A DNA stretch of 64,000 nucleotides, from positions 21,226,004 through 21,290,003 of the forward strand of contig CM046349.1 of NCBI GenBank assembly GCA_025403435.1, read 5' to 3'. This DNA comes from Artocarpus heterophyllus. Its lineage: Eukaryota > Streptophyta > Magnoliopsida > Rosales > Moraceae. The notes under the pieces were generated by a model. The model saw only the letters and a list, made by a program, of their open reading frames with translations, was not told where the DNA came from and searched no databases. The translations under genes and the position numbers were made by a program. Shown piece after piece: positions 21,601 through 32,192 of this stretch (within the stretch, counting starts at the first letter, position 1; every line of letters starts with the position of its first letter).

Positions 21601-21770
21601 GCATATTCCTTAGAAGTATCATGTAATAGAGGACTTCGTAAAGGCTGAGCATATTGCAGTATGCAAAATTGCATTTGAGGACAATTTAGCTAATCCATTC
21701 ATGAAGACACTAACTATAAGGGTTTTCAAGAAGCATGTGGAAGCCATGGGGATGTGAGATATATCACATT
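18661..21770 (+). pseudogene. copia-B pol: protease, integrase, reverse transcriptase, RNase H
   Basis: In order: protease box W-V-I-D-F-R-T-T-N-H (18727-18755), mutated at the catalytic triad as in copia-A; gag-pre-integrase YLWHLRLGHISLNRI (to 19190); CESCLEGK; integrase core with FIDDHSRYGYVN and LRSDRGGEY (19390-19540); C-terminal CIFIGYPKWTKRGYFY; RT from LPEGLKPIGCKWIYK (20320), with the catalytic box YVDN (20795-20806) instead of YVDD; RNase H to about 21760 with LFCDNTTTIAN and the C-terminal VEAMGM. At least a dozen stops and frameshifts. Domain order is copia. Confidence 0.85.
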
Positions 21771-21795
21771 TACTCACTTAGTGCAAGTAAGAGAT

Positions 21796-23208
21796 TGTTA
21801 GACATGATGCTAGTAAAATGTTGTAATATGTTTTTGGAGACATTTTATCAATAAAGATTTTATTTATTGTTCATATACCAAATGTTATCCTCTTTATATT
21901 CCTATCTATTGAATGTATGATAAGCAAACAAAAGTCTGAGACTATCGATCTAAACCTTTAAGAATCATGCATATGATGGACAAATTATGCGGAAGACATG
22001 ATTTTAAAGGTGATGGTCTAAATCATATGATCCACAATTAAAGGAATAAAGTTGGGTGCTTTATTTATGCTAAGATTGTTATTATGGCTTGTCTTAGCCA
22101 TTGGAGTGGGACTTCATATGTAGAAACAGTGGTACATTATCAAATGTGACAATGTATTTGATCAGGACATGAAGTAGAATTGATTTGGATTAATAATTAC
22201 ATCTGTGTAAATCAATTCACTTTAGACAATTATATGTGTTGTGTCTCAATCTTGAAATGACTAATGGGCCCGTTATCTTAACTTATGTCTTTTGATGTAC
22301 CAAAGGGTGATATCCTGACTTTATGATGGTATGTATACCAGTACATTGGAGACATAACTCTTAATAGTACAGACCTATTATTCACAGATATGAAATCCAT
22401 AGCTCTTTTTGTAGAGTTAATGATATTCTCTTATATGAGTTATCCTGTAATTGGAAGACTAGAGCGCTCAACCTTTTGGATGTATAGGTGCAACCAAATG
22501 GTATATTATCTCTGAATAGTAAGTTTTCCAATGGTGAGATAACAGAATGTAAGATAAAAATAATCGAGAAGATAATACAAAATTTATCCTTAAGCCGATT
22601 ATGAATATCTATAGGGATACGACACATTATGATATGTCATAGACACTTAGCTTATTTGGAGCTTCATAATTTTATATAGTTCGAAAGTGCAGCTCTAAGC
22701 TTTTAGTGGAGTAGCATTAGAGTTGATAATTATAAAATATGTACCTAGAATATTGTATTTTATAATTATCGGAGCTTGAACTATATAGCTCCATCAAGTC
22801 CCTCTTTGCTAGCTCATAATAAATCCTATAACAATACGGTGTGCTTTTTCAACAAATTGGTGACTTATATTAATTTATTAGATTGGCTGAAATTTGATAA
22901 CATCAGATAATTCATGTCTGGTTATTGGTTGAATTAATTTAGTAAATTAATTCAAGATAAACATATTGAATTATCAAAAATATTTTATTTTCTATGAGAT
23001 TATCTATATATGACTGTTTTAATCAGATAACTTCTCTATTGGCTTGTTTGAATTAAAACTAAGGCTTTATCTAAAGAATCTCGAGTGGAAAATAAAAGAT
23101 TCGCAGGGATCATATTATCATAAGTTTGGTAGGCCAATCTGCTTGTTTGGCCTACCGTTGTAGTAAGTTCAATAGGCCGATGGATAAGTTCAGACTGCCG
23201 ATCTAACA
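21796..23208 (+). repeat. copia-B 3' LTR, truncated at its 3' side
   Basis: It starts TGTTAGACATG directly after a short purine tract (AAGTAAGAGA) and matches the solo LTR in order. It ends at GATCTAACA, 23208, where similarity to the copia-B 5' LTR (position 7833) stops and gypsy RNase H sequence begins. About 1413 of roughly 2000 bp are present; the TATA box and U5 are missing. Confidence 0.83.
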
Positions 23209-24530
23209 GTTTTTCCAATGGTGGATACCTCTCCTCAACGCCTTAGAATGCCTTACTAGTCTAGTAGACTAGTCTTTGGACGCCTTCTTCTTCTCAGACA
23301 AGGACTAAGCTGATTGCCTTCTTAGATTCTGCTAGGTAGTCATAGAGTATTTCTCCCAGTAGAGGTTTGAATAGGAGCGGGGGTGTGGCCAAGTATTTCT
23401 TGAGGCTTTAAAGCACTTTTTTCACACTCCCTACTCTATTTAATCCTCCCCTTGAGTACTGGAAAAAAGGCTGGCACTTATTGGTGGATTAGGAGAAGAA
23501 TCTAGACAGGTCGACGACCATCCTAATGAGCTTCTTGATCTCCTTGACTGTACAGGGAGAATGCATGTTTACCACAGCTGAGGCCTTGGCCAGATTGACT
23601 TCTATTCCACAGTGGTTGACCATGAATTCAAGAAACTTGCCCGACTCTACTCCAAATGCGTATTTCATTGGGTTAAGCTTCATCTTGTATTCTAGAAGGA
23701 TGTCAAAACTGTCTTGGAGGACAATGATGTGATCGGCTGCTCAGACAGACTTGACAAGCATTTTGTCCACATACACCTACATGGTTTTCCCAATCTGCCA
23801 AGCAAACATCTTGTTCACCAGACACTAATAAGTGGCTCTGGCGTTCTTCAACCTAAATGGCATGACGACATAGCAAACTAGTCCTTGGTTGGTGGTAAAT
23901 GTAGTTTTCACTTGATTTTCCTTTGCCATCCTAATCTAGTTGTATCAAGAGTAGGCATCCATAAAGCTCAATAGTTCATGGCCAATGGTTGCGTCTACAA
24001 GCTGGTCGATCTGAGGTAGAGGGAAGTAGTCTTTTGGGTAGGATTTATTCAGGTAGGTAAAGTCAATATAGACCCGCCACTTTTTGTTGGCCTTTTTTAC
24101 CAAGACTACATTCACTAACCACTCCGAGTAGGTAACTTCTTAGATAAACCTGGTCTTCAACAGCTCTTGAACCTCTTCATTTATGGCAGCGTACCTCTCA
24201 GGTTAAAAATGCTCCTCTTCTGGATGACCAGCTTGTGCCTAGGATTAACATTCAGGTGATGGCTAATGATGCTCAGGTCAATCCTAGGCATGTCTTCATA
24301 GGACCAAGTGAACACGTCTCGATATTCTATGAGGAACTTCTCTAGGTCGGCCCGATCTTAGGCTTTAGCTAAGACCCAAGCATGACCATTTAATCAGGGT
24401 GTTTAGGTGTACTTCTTCCTTGAGTAGCCACAGGTCGAGGTCGAGCAGCACCTTCAGTCCTTCCTCGATGGGAAATTCAATTTCATCGACCTTGTAAATG
24501 GCCAAGATGCTCAGCTACCGAGCTATCGTT
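23209..24530 (-). pseudogene. gypsy-1 reverse transcriptase and start of RNase H
   Basis: The minus strand reads, from about 24530 down: segments matching the gypsy-2 RT, then the catalytic box mutated from Y-V/I-D-D to Y-V-D-K, with a stop just before it (about 23770-23790). Then comes the MKLNPMKYAFGVESGKFLEFMV segment (23683-23489), then the RT-RNase H connection and the start of RNase H (PPLLFKP..., DYLAESKKAIS) to 23215. It ends mid-domain at the truncation. The catalytic change and stops make it inactive. Confidence 0.78.
23255..23273. repeat. Perfect 19-bp palindrome in gypsy-1 RNase H
   Basis: ACTAGTCTA, a central G, then TAGACTAGT: two perfect 9-bp arms. It lies close to the truncation junction of gypsy-1 and copia-B. 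Confidence 0.75.
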
Positions 24531-24574
24531 TTCTTCATAACCTTGACATAACATTCCCTAGAGTCCTTCTGTCT

Positions 24575-25010
24575 TCACCTAATTACACCGACTCTGTTCT
24601 CAATAAGGAATTTCATGGCCATGTGGTAAGCAGAGGCCACGGCCTTCAGGGCATTGAGGGTCAGCCGCCCAATGATGATGTTGTGTTGGGATGGCTTGTC
24701 GACCACAAAAAACTCCACAAGACGAGTGACCTGAGCACGGTCCTCATCAAAGGTGACCGGTAGGTGGATATTCCCAACAGCTCGGACACACTCATCCAAG
24801 AAGCTATAGAGGGGAGTTTGGACTGAGATGAGTATGGTGTTGATAACCTTCAACTTATCAAAAGCTTGTTTAAACAAAATGTCAACAGAGCTGCCATGCC
24901 GATCACCACACGATAAACTATGTTGTTGGCTACTTCAAGTTCACACACTAAAGCGTCGTTATATGGATGGATGAGCCTATCTACTTCTTCCTCCATAAAG
25001 GTGATTGCTA
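24575..25010 (-). pseudogene. gypsy-1 aspartic protease
   Basis: Retroviral-type aspartic protease that would cleave the polyprotein. The open part 24877-24575 carries FKQAFDKLK, then ILISVQTPLYSF, VRAVGNIHLPVTF, FFVVDKPSQHNIIIGRLTLN and VASAYHMAMKFL, the C-terminal lobe motifs seen in Tat-type elements. The catalytic D-N-G-S-S-x-D segment lies just upstream (about 24925-24885), where a short deletion breaks the frame and removes the aspartate codon context. gypsy-2 keeps DNGSSAD at the matching site (57157-57177). Confidence 0.75.
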
Positions 25011-25089
25011 TATCTCCTTATCGGCATATGTTGTTGATGTACTTGAACATATTCATCAAGTTCCCCCTGTCAAGCAAACGGGCCTCCAG

Positions 25090-26640
25090 AGCATAGGCTT
25101 GCTAACCACTTGCAGTATCCCTAATGACTAGCCCGTCAAAGATCATATGCATGATGTTCAGTGGGGTCCAAGGCGTTCCCATCGTTTATGTTATGTGCTT
25201 TTGCTTGGCCCTCTCGGGCCGGCTGGTCATTTCTTCTAGCATTGGTGTCAAGAGTAAGGACTCTCTCAATGAACTCTCAGAGATATCTGTCCCAGACTAG
25301 CTTTTCAATCTAGTTCTTCAGTTGGATGCATCTCAGGTGTTGTGTCTGATGTCATTATGGAAGTTTTAATATTTGTTTTGATCCCACTTTGCTTGATTTC
25401 CCTTTAGTAAGGGGTTTACCAATCGGCTCTGGTTGCTAACTTGGTTGAGCATCTCATCGATGGTGGCAACCAGGGGTGTATAACTCTAAAACTTTTTAGT
25501 CGGGACTTTTGATTTTTTGGTCTTAAGTTTCTTGCTCTAGTCGGGCTCTCCCTGCTTGGGTGGATCCTTATGTTTCTTGCCCTTTTTGTTGCTTCCTTCT
25601 CTGTCCCGCCCGCTTTTCATGTAACTAGTCGCGTCTGCATGCCTCTGGGCATATGTGAGCATTTGGGATAAGGTGTTAGGCTGCCCAAGGGTGAGTGACT
25701 AGATCAGGCTGCTATTTCTCAACCCCTCAGAGAATGCATGCTTTAGGGTCTAATCTTCAATATGCCTCACCTTTAGCGTTGCTTGGGTAAAGTAGTTACT
25801 GTAATCCCACACTTTTCTGTCTCCCTACTTGACACTGTAAAGGTAGGTCACTTCCTCCCTTCTTGTTTTAGACGGGGCGAAAGCTATCGAGAAGGCATCG
25901 GATAGCTGCCAAAAAGAAGTCATAGTGCCCGACTCTATCCTTGTAAACCATTGTCGAGCTAGAGCAGTCAAGGTTAGCCAGAATGCCTTACACATGGTGG
26001 CATCATCGGCATTTTGGATCATCATGTGGCCCCTATAGAGTTCAAGGTGGTCTGCGTCAGTTGTTTTGTCATAAGGCTTGATCTGCAGCAACTTAAACTT
26101 GTTCGACATGGGAGCCTGCATGATGGCCTTGGCGAAGAGTGGGTCAGGCATGCCGCCCTCATCTATCCCATAGCGTAGTTTCAGATCTGATCAATTTTCT
26201 GCTGCAGGTCTTGCAATTGACAACTGTTGGTATCTTCAAGCAGTTCCACCTTGTATGGGGCTCCGCCTCTACCCTGTTGTCTCTCGCCTCTGGTCGGTCT
26301 CGGGTGGGGCAAGCCCTTTGAGCCCTAAGTTTCTTAAATACTTAAGCTCGGGAGCCTTGAGGGGAACGGTTACGGCCATCTAAGGGGACGAGCCAAGCTT
26401 CTTTGACTAGGTTTTTATTTCCATATGCGCCTTTCGAGGCTTATGATCTGTCCTGCTCAGAGTCACCTTCATTCTAAGAGCCACCCCTTAGCCCTGCTTG
26501 ACCACTTGCCCAGTCTTCCCAAACCAGAGGAAGGAGAGCGTGGAGGGGCTATTGTGCTTGTTGCTATTGTTGTTGTTGTGCCATTTGTTGTGTAAGTAGG
26601 TGCACTACGATTATCAACTAGCAAATTGGGTCTTCTACAA
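25090..26640 (-). pseudogene. gypsy-1 gag
   Basis: Capsid-like protein. The open stretch 26151-25825 carries ADHLELYRGHMMIQNADDATMCKAFWLTL, then ALARQWFTRIESGTMTSFWQLSDAF and TRREEVTYLYSVK. This is the retrotransposon gag core (W-F and F..LS..F pattern) and matches gypsy-2 gag at 55895-56240. Downstream (about 25390-25320) a degraded DQNKY-NFHND--HNT block corresponds to the CCHC-like motif of gypsy-2 (56690-56730). The N-terminal part (26640-26160) has stops and aligns with gypsy-2 sequence on both sides of the TR-GAG insertion. Confidence 0.78.
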
Positions 26641-26817
26641 CCGAGGCTACTCCTCCACTACCTTGACCACTTGATCGGGACCTGGCTGCGTGGTGTCTCC
26701 TGTGAGGTCTGCTTTGATTTTAGAGCCTCATCTCGAGTATTTCTTCTCATAGCCATTTTGAATGTGGCTGCTAACGGAGTAGGTGTTAAGAAGAAAAATG
26801 CTAGAACGGCATGGTGC

Positions 26818-26836
26818 CCTCCATCTAGTGCCAAAC
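26818..26836 (-). other. gypsy-1 probable primer-binding site
   Basis: The minus strand reads TTTGGCACTAGATGGAGGG, a decayed form of the TTTGGCGCCGTCTGTGGG-type site common in plant Tat-like gypsy elements. It lies between the gag region and the probable LTR. Confidence 0.55.
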
Positions 26837-26837
26837 T

Positions 26838-27340
26838 GATGATGCCCTGCTTGTTTAGCTGGTGATCAACGCCACGTGCGGCTGGCACGGTGGTCGGACT
26901 GCCTTCACTACTCGTCCTAGATTCTCGAAGTAGACCTACACAAGAAGAGGAAATGCCTCAAAGATCAAAGGGGGACACCAATGTGATGCCGGTTGAGGCC
27001 TCTTCGATGCTCAAGTCAAGTACCTGTTCGACCGAGATCGGGAGTAGAGTTAGGTGAAAAAGTCTACGTTACTTTCAGGTGGAATAAATGCTTTCAATTT
27101 ATAGGCAACCACTTGAATCGGGTGTTAGGTGGGTTTGACCTATTACCCGTGTGTCCCATCAAGTGGTGTTAGATGGTAGGTGATAAGTGTCACGATCCTA
27201 GCAGAAGGTTAGATCTCCATACGAGGGTTGGTGTAAGGCCATAGGTTAACCTTTAAAGATAAGTTGCTGCTTGGGTGCAAGCCATGTCTGTTCGACCTTA
27301 GCACAATTCCTTCTGAGGAGCTGACACCTTGTGTGACACC
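26838..27340 (-). repeat. gypsy-1 probable 5' LTR
   Basis: About 0.5 kb upstream of the primer site (on the minus strand) with a TATA-like CCTATAAATT (minus strand, forward 27095-27104) and no coding similarity. The inner end near 26838 is fairly clear; the outer end is a guess because no target duplication or second LTR is visible. The stretch 27341-27519 beyond it is unassigned. Confidence 0.4.
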
Positions 27341-27519
27341 CAGTGAAGTGTGGAGCACCTCGGGAGAAAGCGCCGAACAGGGCGGAGTTGTGGATTTGTT
27401 TATAAAGGCTGTGGCCAAGCAAGACGACTAGATAGCTGTGATTTGGTCTCTGAAAAGTTATACCAAGCACACCTCAATAGTTTATCTCTGTCTTCTAAAA
27501 AAAAAAGAATAATTGGAGC

Positions 27520-28325
27520 TAGAGATGCAACAATGGGCCGGGCCCGTGGGCCGGCACTGGACTGTCCTGATATAGTGATGGGCCGCTGCATGGCTTGTCA
27601 CTGTTCAAAGCACGGCCCAACCCATAAATATTGATGGGCTGGGTTGGGTCAACATATATAGGCCCATGGGCTTGCCAGTACAGCCCATGAAAAATCATGG
27701 ACCGGGCGGAGTTGGGCCGGCACGTTTAGCCCCATCATGGGCTGGCCCATCCTGACCTGTGTACGGCCCATATAGGCCCACAATGGGCCAGCCCACGGAA
27801 GGCCCGTTATGGCCCAATTTCATTTATAAGTTTTTTTAGTAATTTTGTAAGCATCTTATGTATAATTATCCTAATTGTGTTTTTTTTCTTTATCAAGGTT
27901 TTGTCCCATTGGGTTTTTTTTGAAAAGTTTTTTAATGAGGCAATTGTAATTAAAATATCCCTTTTCATATTTTTATTGACTATTTAAACTTTTATATTTG
28001 TTAACTTGTTTAAAAATTTAAAAATAAAAATTTAAAATTGCATGCTTAGATAGGCTAGCTCATCTAATCCTATGATGGGCCAAAATGACCATACCCATCT
28101 TTATTCGTAGATGGGCTCGAATGGGCCAGCCCATTCAAGCCTCACCGCATATCCTAACCCAGTCCACATAAAATTGACTCGTGGTGTAGATTGGGCCAAA
28201 GTAATTTTTATATAGGTCGATCCAGTCCGACCTATAAAATTCATAGACTAGGTTAGCCTAGCCCACGGCCTGTGTTTGCCTAAGAAGAAAGGGCCAAGCT
28301 AGATCGGCCTGTTTGTGCATCTCTA
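27520..28325. mobile_element. Non-autonomous hAT element, 806 bp
   Basis: Terminal inverted repeats TAGAGATGCAACAA..GGCC (27520) and GGCC..TTTGTGCATCTCTA (ends 28325). The flanks ATTGGAGC (27512-27519) and ATAAGAGC (28326-28333) match at 6 of 8 positions, the size expected for an hAT target duplication. The ends are packed with GGCCC/GGGCC motifs while the centre (27830-28060) is AT-rich. No transposase coding. Confidence 0.8.
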
Positions 28326-28609
28326 ATAAGAGCTAGAAGGAAAGAACGGAGGACAGTAACATGTTGAGAAGGCCACCACTAGCAGGAGATTGAAATGGAC
28401 AAAAGTTTCAGCCGTCAAGTAAGAGGCCACAAAAGTCAACTAAAAGGCAACAAAACTGACAAGTAATCGTATTGGATCTGTTGGGGGAGAAAACCACATC
28501 TACGTGACAGTACACAAAAGTGTGGCTCCAAAGCACGGGATATCTTTTAAAAATTAATGTGGGCCGAGTGACCTATAACCCTGAATTTTAAAACAAATAA
28601 AAAAAAGAA

Positions 28610-29040
28610 GCCGAAAGAGTGTTGAAGAAGCCAAAAGATCAGGCTTGAAGTGGCGCCTCTCCTCCCTCTCACTGTTTAGCTTCTTTTATTTTTTTATTAT
28701 TATTTTTTTAGATTTAGCCTTTGTTTCATTGTTATTATTTTTTCTTTTGGTGAGTTCCATTGTTATTATTTTATTCTCTACATTTATATCACATATACGA
28801 TTGAATCTGAACATCGTTTGTTTATGTTTCTTTTCTTTTAAAAAAGCCAAAAGAGGGTTGAAGAAGCCAAAAGATCAGGCTTGAAGTCGCGCCTCACCTC
28901 TCTCTGTTTAGCTCTTTTATTTTATTATTTTTTTTAGATTTAGCCTTTGTTTCATTATTAATATTTTATTCTCTACATTTACATCACATATGCGATTGAA
29001 TCTGAACATCATTTGTTTATGTTTCTTTTTTTATTATTAT
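28610..29040. repeat. Tandem duplication of about 230 bp at the inner left TIR
   Basis: 28610-28838 and 28843-29040 share GTTGAAGAAGCCAAAAGATC, the GCGCCTC block, AGATTTAGCCTTTGTTTCATT, TTATTCTCTACATTTA and ATTGAATCTGAACATC in the same order. The second unit lacks a short T-rich piece. The hydrophobic ORF predicted here is only the T-rich strand and is not a gene. Confidence 0.8.
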
Positions 29041-29239
29041 TTAGAAAAGATATGAGAATGATTTAAGAAGCATTAAATGTAAACGATATAGTTCATTTAA
29101 GGAGAAAAAGGTAAACAAAAGTAAACAATCCTTTTACATATTTGATGACAAAATCTCCATTTAGGATCTATGCAATTAAACACTTTAATCTATGCAGTTG
29201 CTCTATATGCATTATTGTTCTATAAGCGGAGATCAAAAC

Positions 29240-29870
29240 AACCAAAAAGATAGTATTACGTATACAATATCTTCGTCAAAACATATTCAATTTTGTCTAT
29301 TCCTTCATCAAAATGCTATTTCTTCTTTATAATAATATAATTTCTGCAATCTTGTTCTAAGAATGATACGTTACTATGACTTCCGGCCTCAACAACAAAA
29401 AATTCAAGTTTTATGTAGGCACTTACACTTATCTCTCTGTTGCACAGAAAAAAAATCGTGATTTTTACAGACTCAACCCATAATTATGCTCAAGCACCAC
29501 AGAATTAATCTTGCATTCTTCATTTTCAGGTTCAATTGCATTAATCCGAGCCTTGCACTCTAATTTTGCCAATGGATTTGGAGCAAAGTAATTTTGCTTG
29601 GTACATTTTCACTTCCCTGCTTTTGAACATAACAAGAAAATAAAATTCAATCTTTCATCCAAAGATAGACGATTTGTTCTCTTCTTCACTCCAAAGCTCT
29701 CTTGTCTTCCATATTGCCAATAATATTCATAAAGAGCATCTAATGATTAAAAATTCATGCCAAGCTTAGGTGCTTGTAAAATTTTGTAATTTACAGCCCT
29801 TTCAAATGACATAGTTTCCTCTCCCACAGACATTTCAAACTTTTTATCACTTTCATTCTACAAGTTAATA
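29240..29870 (-). pseudogene. FAR1-domain (FHY3/FAR1-like) pseudogene fragment
   Basis: The minus strand encodes, with one frame through several stops, SFERAVNYKILQAPKLGMNF (then a stop), SLDALYEYYWQYGRQESFG, then LLCSKAGK, NYFAPNPLAKLECKARINAI and KINSVVLEHNYGLS, and further on FVVEAGSHSNVSFLEQDCRN. This is the FAR1 DNA-binding domain: the GM.F.S...Y..Y motif, then C..K, C.A and the final H-N-H, here H-N-Y. FAR1-type proteins are transcription factors derived from Mutator transposases, and related FAR1 domains sit at the N-terminus of such transposases. No MULE catalytic domain or SWIM motif is visible. The location inside long TIRs suggests a decayed transposase N-terminus, though a captured host gene piece is possible. 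Confidence 0.78.
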
Positions 29871-30332
29871 TATAATAATTAAAAATAATACAAAAGAAAA
29901 AAAATTAACACAACCGACAAATGTCCACATTACTAGAAAATAAAATAAAAACACTAACAAAAGGCAAGCAGCACAAACAAACAAAACAAGAGAAATAAAA
30001 TAATTGTTTCCGTTTGGATAAATTAAAAAAATATATATCAAAAGACAAGGAACACAAATAACAAATAACAGAACAAGAAAAAAAAATAATGATATCTTTT
30101 TGGCATTCCGACAATCCCCTAATAATTTGAGAGGAAAAAACAAGAGTAAAAGTTACTGAAAGATTAAAAAAATGCTAAAAAATAAATCACTCCAACTATA
30201 AAATAAAGAGAATCTCATAATATGCATAAATACATTACAAAAAATAAACTCTAATTGATTTTACCTTATTAAGTTGAAAACCCTACTTGGCATGTATTCT
30301 TCCTTTTGTGAGCTTCTCCTTCTTTTCTTTTC

Positions 30333-31606
30333 GAGTAATTTGCACCAGAGATCCCTCAACTATATAGTAGATGACATTTTAGTCCCTCTTTTTTAAGTTT
30401 GATAAAAACACCCCTTAGCTCTTAAACCCTTGGTAATTGATGAACTTCTATCAAAATCTGTTAAAAACATTAACAGAATCAAGTATGTACACCTCACATT
30501 GTTGTTTTTAATTAAAATTACTAAAATATCTTCACTATTAATATTCAATTGATTTCACTTTTCATTTTGACCTTTTTTTTCTTTTAAGTAAAAAATAATA
30601 ACAAAATTTCTCAATCAAGGTTCAAGGCTTTTACGTCCAACAAGCCAAAAGAAAAAACAAAAGAAGAAAAAAGAACAAAAAACCCTCTACTTTTTCGATT
30701 ATGTGCACTGTAGCAGTGAGAAAACTTTGGCATTTTGTTGATTCAAGCGGTGACTTCGATCTCAAGATGATGTGAGGAAGGCGGCTACTTCTTCCGATGA
30801 TGCTAACGAGATCTGTGCAGCCGAGTTTTGGTTTGTGGAGATGGGCTCGCAATGTGGCTGTGATTAGGAGGGCTACGAGATGGTGGAGGGGTAGTTCATG
30901 GATGGCTTCTTGGGGGGAAGTGGGCTGTAGGGGTCTGTCGCGTGAAATGGAAAGGATTGGAGGGCGGTGGGTTTCACTAGAGAGGGTAGGGAGGGAGTGC
31001 GGGGTCGTGGTTCTTGTGAAGCTTCCATGGCCAATTTCTGATCTTGAACGTGCCCACTGCATATAATGTTTAAAAGCTTTAAGAAATCAAAGTTTCATGT
31101 CCACACCAACCAATTCGTAATATTCTTTCTCCTACCCTACTGCTTGCAAATTAGTCAAAAGTATTCCAAACTACAATCTGTTTCACAATTTTATTTTCTT
31201 CTACTGCTTGCAAATTAGTTTAGGTACTTGACGGGTTTTTTTTTTTTTTTTTTTGTTGAGTAAAGTGCTTGATGTATATGATTCTAGGTTAACATAAAAA
31301 CAATGAAGAGGATGAAAAAAATCGTCTCAATTTTCTTCTTTTAATTTTTATTTTTTTGCTTTGTATTAGAAGAGAAGGATTTTTAAACACCAAATTCATG
31401 TAAAAGGTTTGAAAATACGATTATACCCTCTCAAAACTAGCCATGTGAGCTGCGCACACTTGATTCTCGTTAAGTTTTTAATAAATTTTGACAAAAGTCT
31501 ATTAATTACTAAGAGTTTAAAAGTTAAGAGGTTGTTTCATCAATATTAAAAAAAGACCAAAATATCATTTATTAAAGAGTTAAGGAATCATCAATACAAA
31601 TCACTC
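30333..31606. mobile_element. Nested Mutator-like element, about 1.27 kb, possible Pack-MULE
   Basis: Left 30333-30510 and right 31430-31606 are inverted copies. Both read inward GAGT(A/G)ATTTG, a CAACTAT/TAACTCT block, AT.ATTTTGGTC-type, CTCTTAA..TTTTAAAC..TTAGTAATT, A.ACTT.T.TCAAAAT..TTAAAAAC and AATCAAGT.TG. The flanks are pyrimidine-rich so the 9-bp duplication cannot be decided. The interior has a sharply GC-richer block at about 30690-31070 that looks foreign to the AT-rich TIRs. It carries frames of 143 and 89 codons on opposite strands that I do not recognise, so I do not call a gene. Confidence 0.68.
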
Positions 31607-32039
31607 CTTTTTCTTTTTTTTTTTTCCTATCTTTTCACCTCAAACAAAGGCATAACAGCGAAAAAGATGGAGGTGAAAGAGTGGCGCCACTTTGATGTTG
31701 ACCTTTTGGTTCCTTTAACACTATTTTTATTTATAAAATATTTAAAATAATAATTTAAATTTATTTAAATTATAATTATATAAAATTTTTACGTGTTATA
31801 ATTATATTTTTAAACAATAACTTTAAAATTCAAGGTTTTAAGTCATTGGGCCGCATTAACTTTTAAAAGCGTCTAGTGCGTTGGGAACCACACATTTGTG
31901 CTGCTTGGGTTTTCTCCCCAGCGCGACCGATAGGATTACTCAAAATGGGCAAATCACTTTGACTTTCCACAAGACATCTCGGATGGGTTTAACAGTGGCT
32001 TTGGAATTACCCAACCCAATTTCAAGAATAGAATACTAA

Positions 32040-32192
32040 GATGTTTGGTTAATGATAGAAACTATTGATAAAAATTATTTTTATTTTAAATATAAAAATT
32101 TTATATTAAAATAATTTTTTTATTATAATATATAAAAATTTTATATTATTTATAATTAAATTTGTGGTTTATGTTATCTTTAACCAAACACC
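32040..32192. mobile_element. Small MITE-like palindromic element
   Basis: Left GATGTTTGGTTAA and right TTAACCAAACACC are inverse of each other over about 13 bp; the 150-bp interior is almost pure A/T. No convincing target duplication. Confidence 0.55.

Larger units (their letters stand above)
7670..23208 (+). mobile_element. copia-B: Ty1/copia element, split by CACTA, both LTRs incomplete
   Basis: Same family as copia-A but on the plus strand: 3' part of the 5' LTR (7670-8526), decayed primer-binding site, leader (8527-9272 and 16990-17859), gag-pol (17860-21770) and the first 1413 bp of the 3' LTR (21796-23208). The leader is interrupted by the CACTA element at 9273-16989. The missing first part of the 5' LTR should lie left of the window, beyond copia-A, because copia-A is inserted in that LTR. 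The 3' LTR ends abruptly at a junction with a minus-strand gypsy element. Many stops make this the older copy. Confidence 0.85.
23209..27340 (-). mobile_element. gypsy-1: Ty3/gypsy element of Tat type, 3' truncated
   Basis: On the minus strand: probable LTR (about 27340-26838), TGGCGCC-type primer site, gag, CCHC-like segment, protease, RT and the first part of RNase H, then truncation at the copia-B LTR junction. Integrase is absent. Its gag and pol align with gypsy-2 on the plus strand (55700-59160), whose second RNase H indicates the Tat lineage. Numerous stops. The left and right limits are approximate because no target duplication can be seen. Confidence 0.78.
28431..31968. mobile_element. 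Mutator-like element with long TIRs, carrying a FAR1-like pseudogene
   Basis: 28431-28670 is repeated inverted at about 31668-31968. Matching blocks in order: AAAGTCAA, TAATC.TAT.GG, GGGGAGAAAACC, ACAAA.GTGTGG, TTTTAAAA.TTAATG, TGAATTTTAAA, CCAAAAG.TCA and AAGTGGCGCC. TIRs of about 250-300 bp are typical of Mutator-like elements. The interior holds FAR1-like coding (29240-29870, minus) and a second Mutator-like element (30333-31606). The exact termini and the 9-bp target duplication are not certain. Confidence 0.7.

Noticed and set aside
28645..28884. Hydrophobic 79-residue frame
   Set aside because: It is a translation of T-rich strand in a duplicated noncoding block; no start context or similarity.
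29865..30143. Hydrophobic 92-residue frame on the minus strand resembling a membrane protein
   Set aside because: Composed of A/T-rich codons (F, L, I, Y, C) in noncoding DNA upstream of the FAR1-like remnant; no family motif.
30631..31062. 143-codon frame inside the nested Mutator-like element
   Set aside because: No recognisable domain; a GC-rich block yields long frames on both strands by chance. Described as possible captured DNA only.
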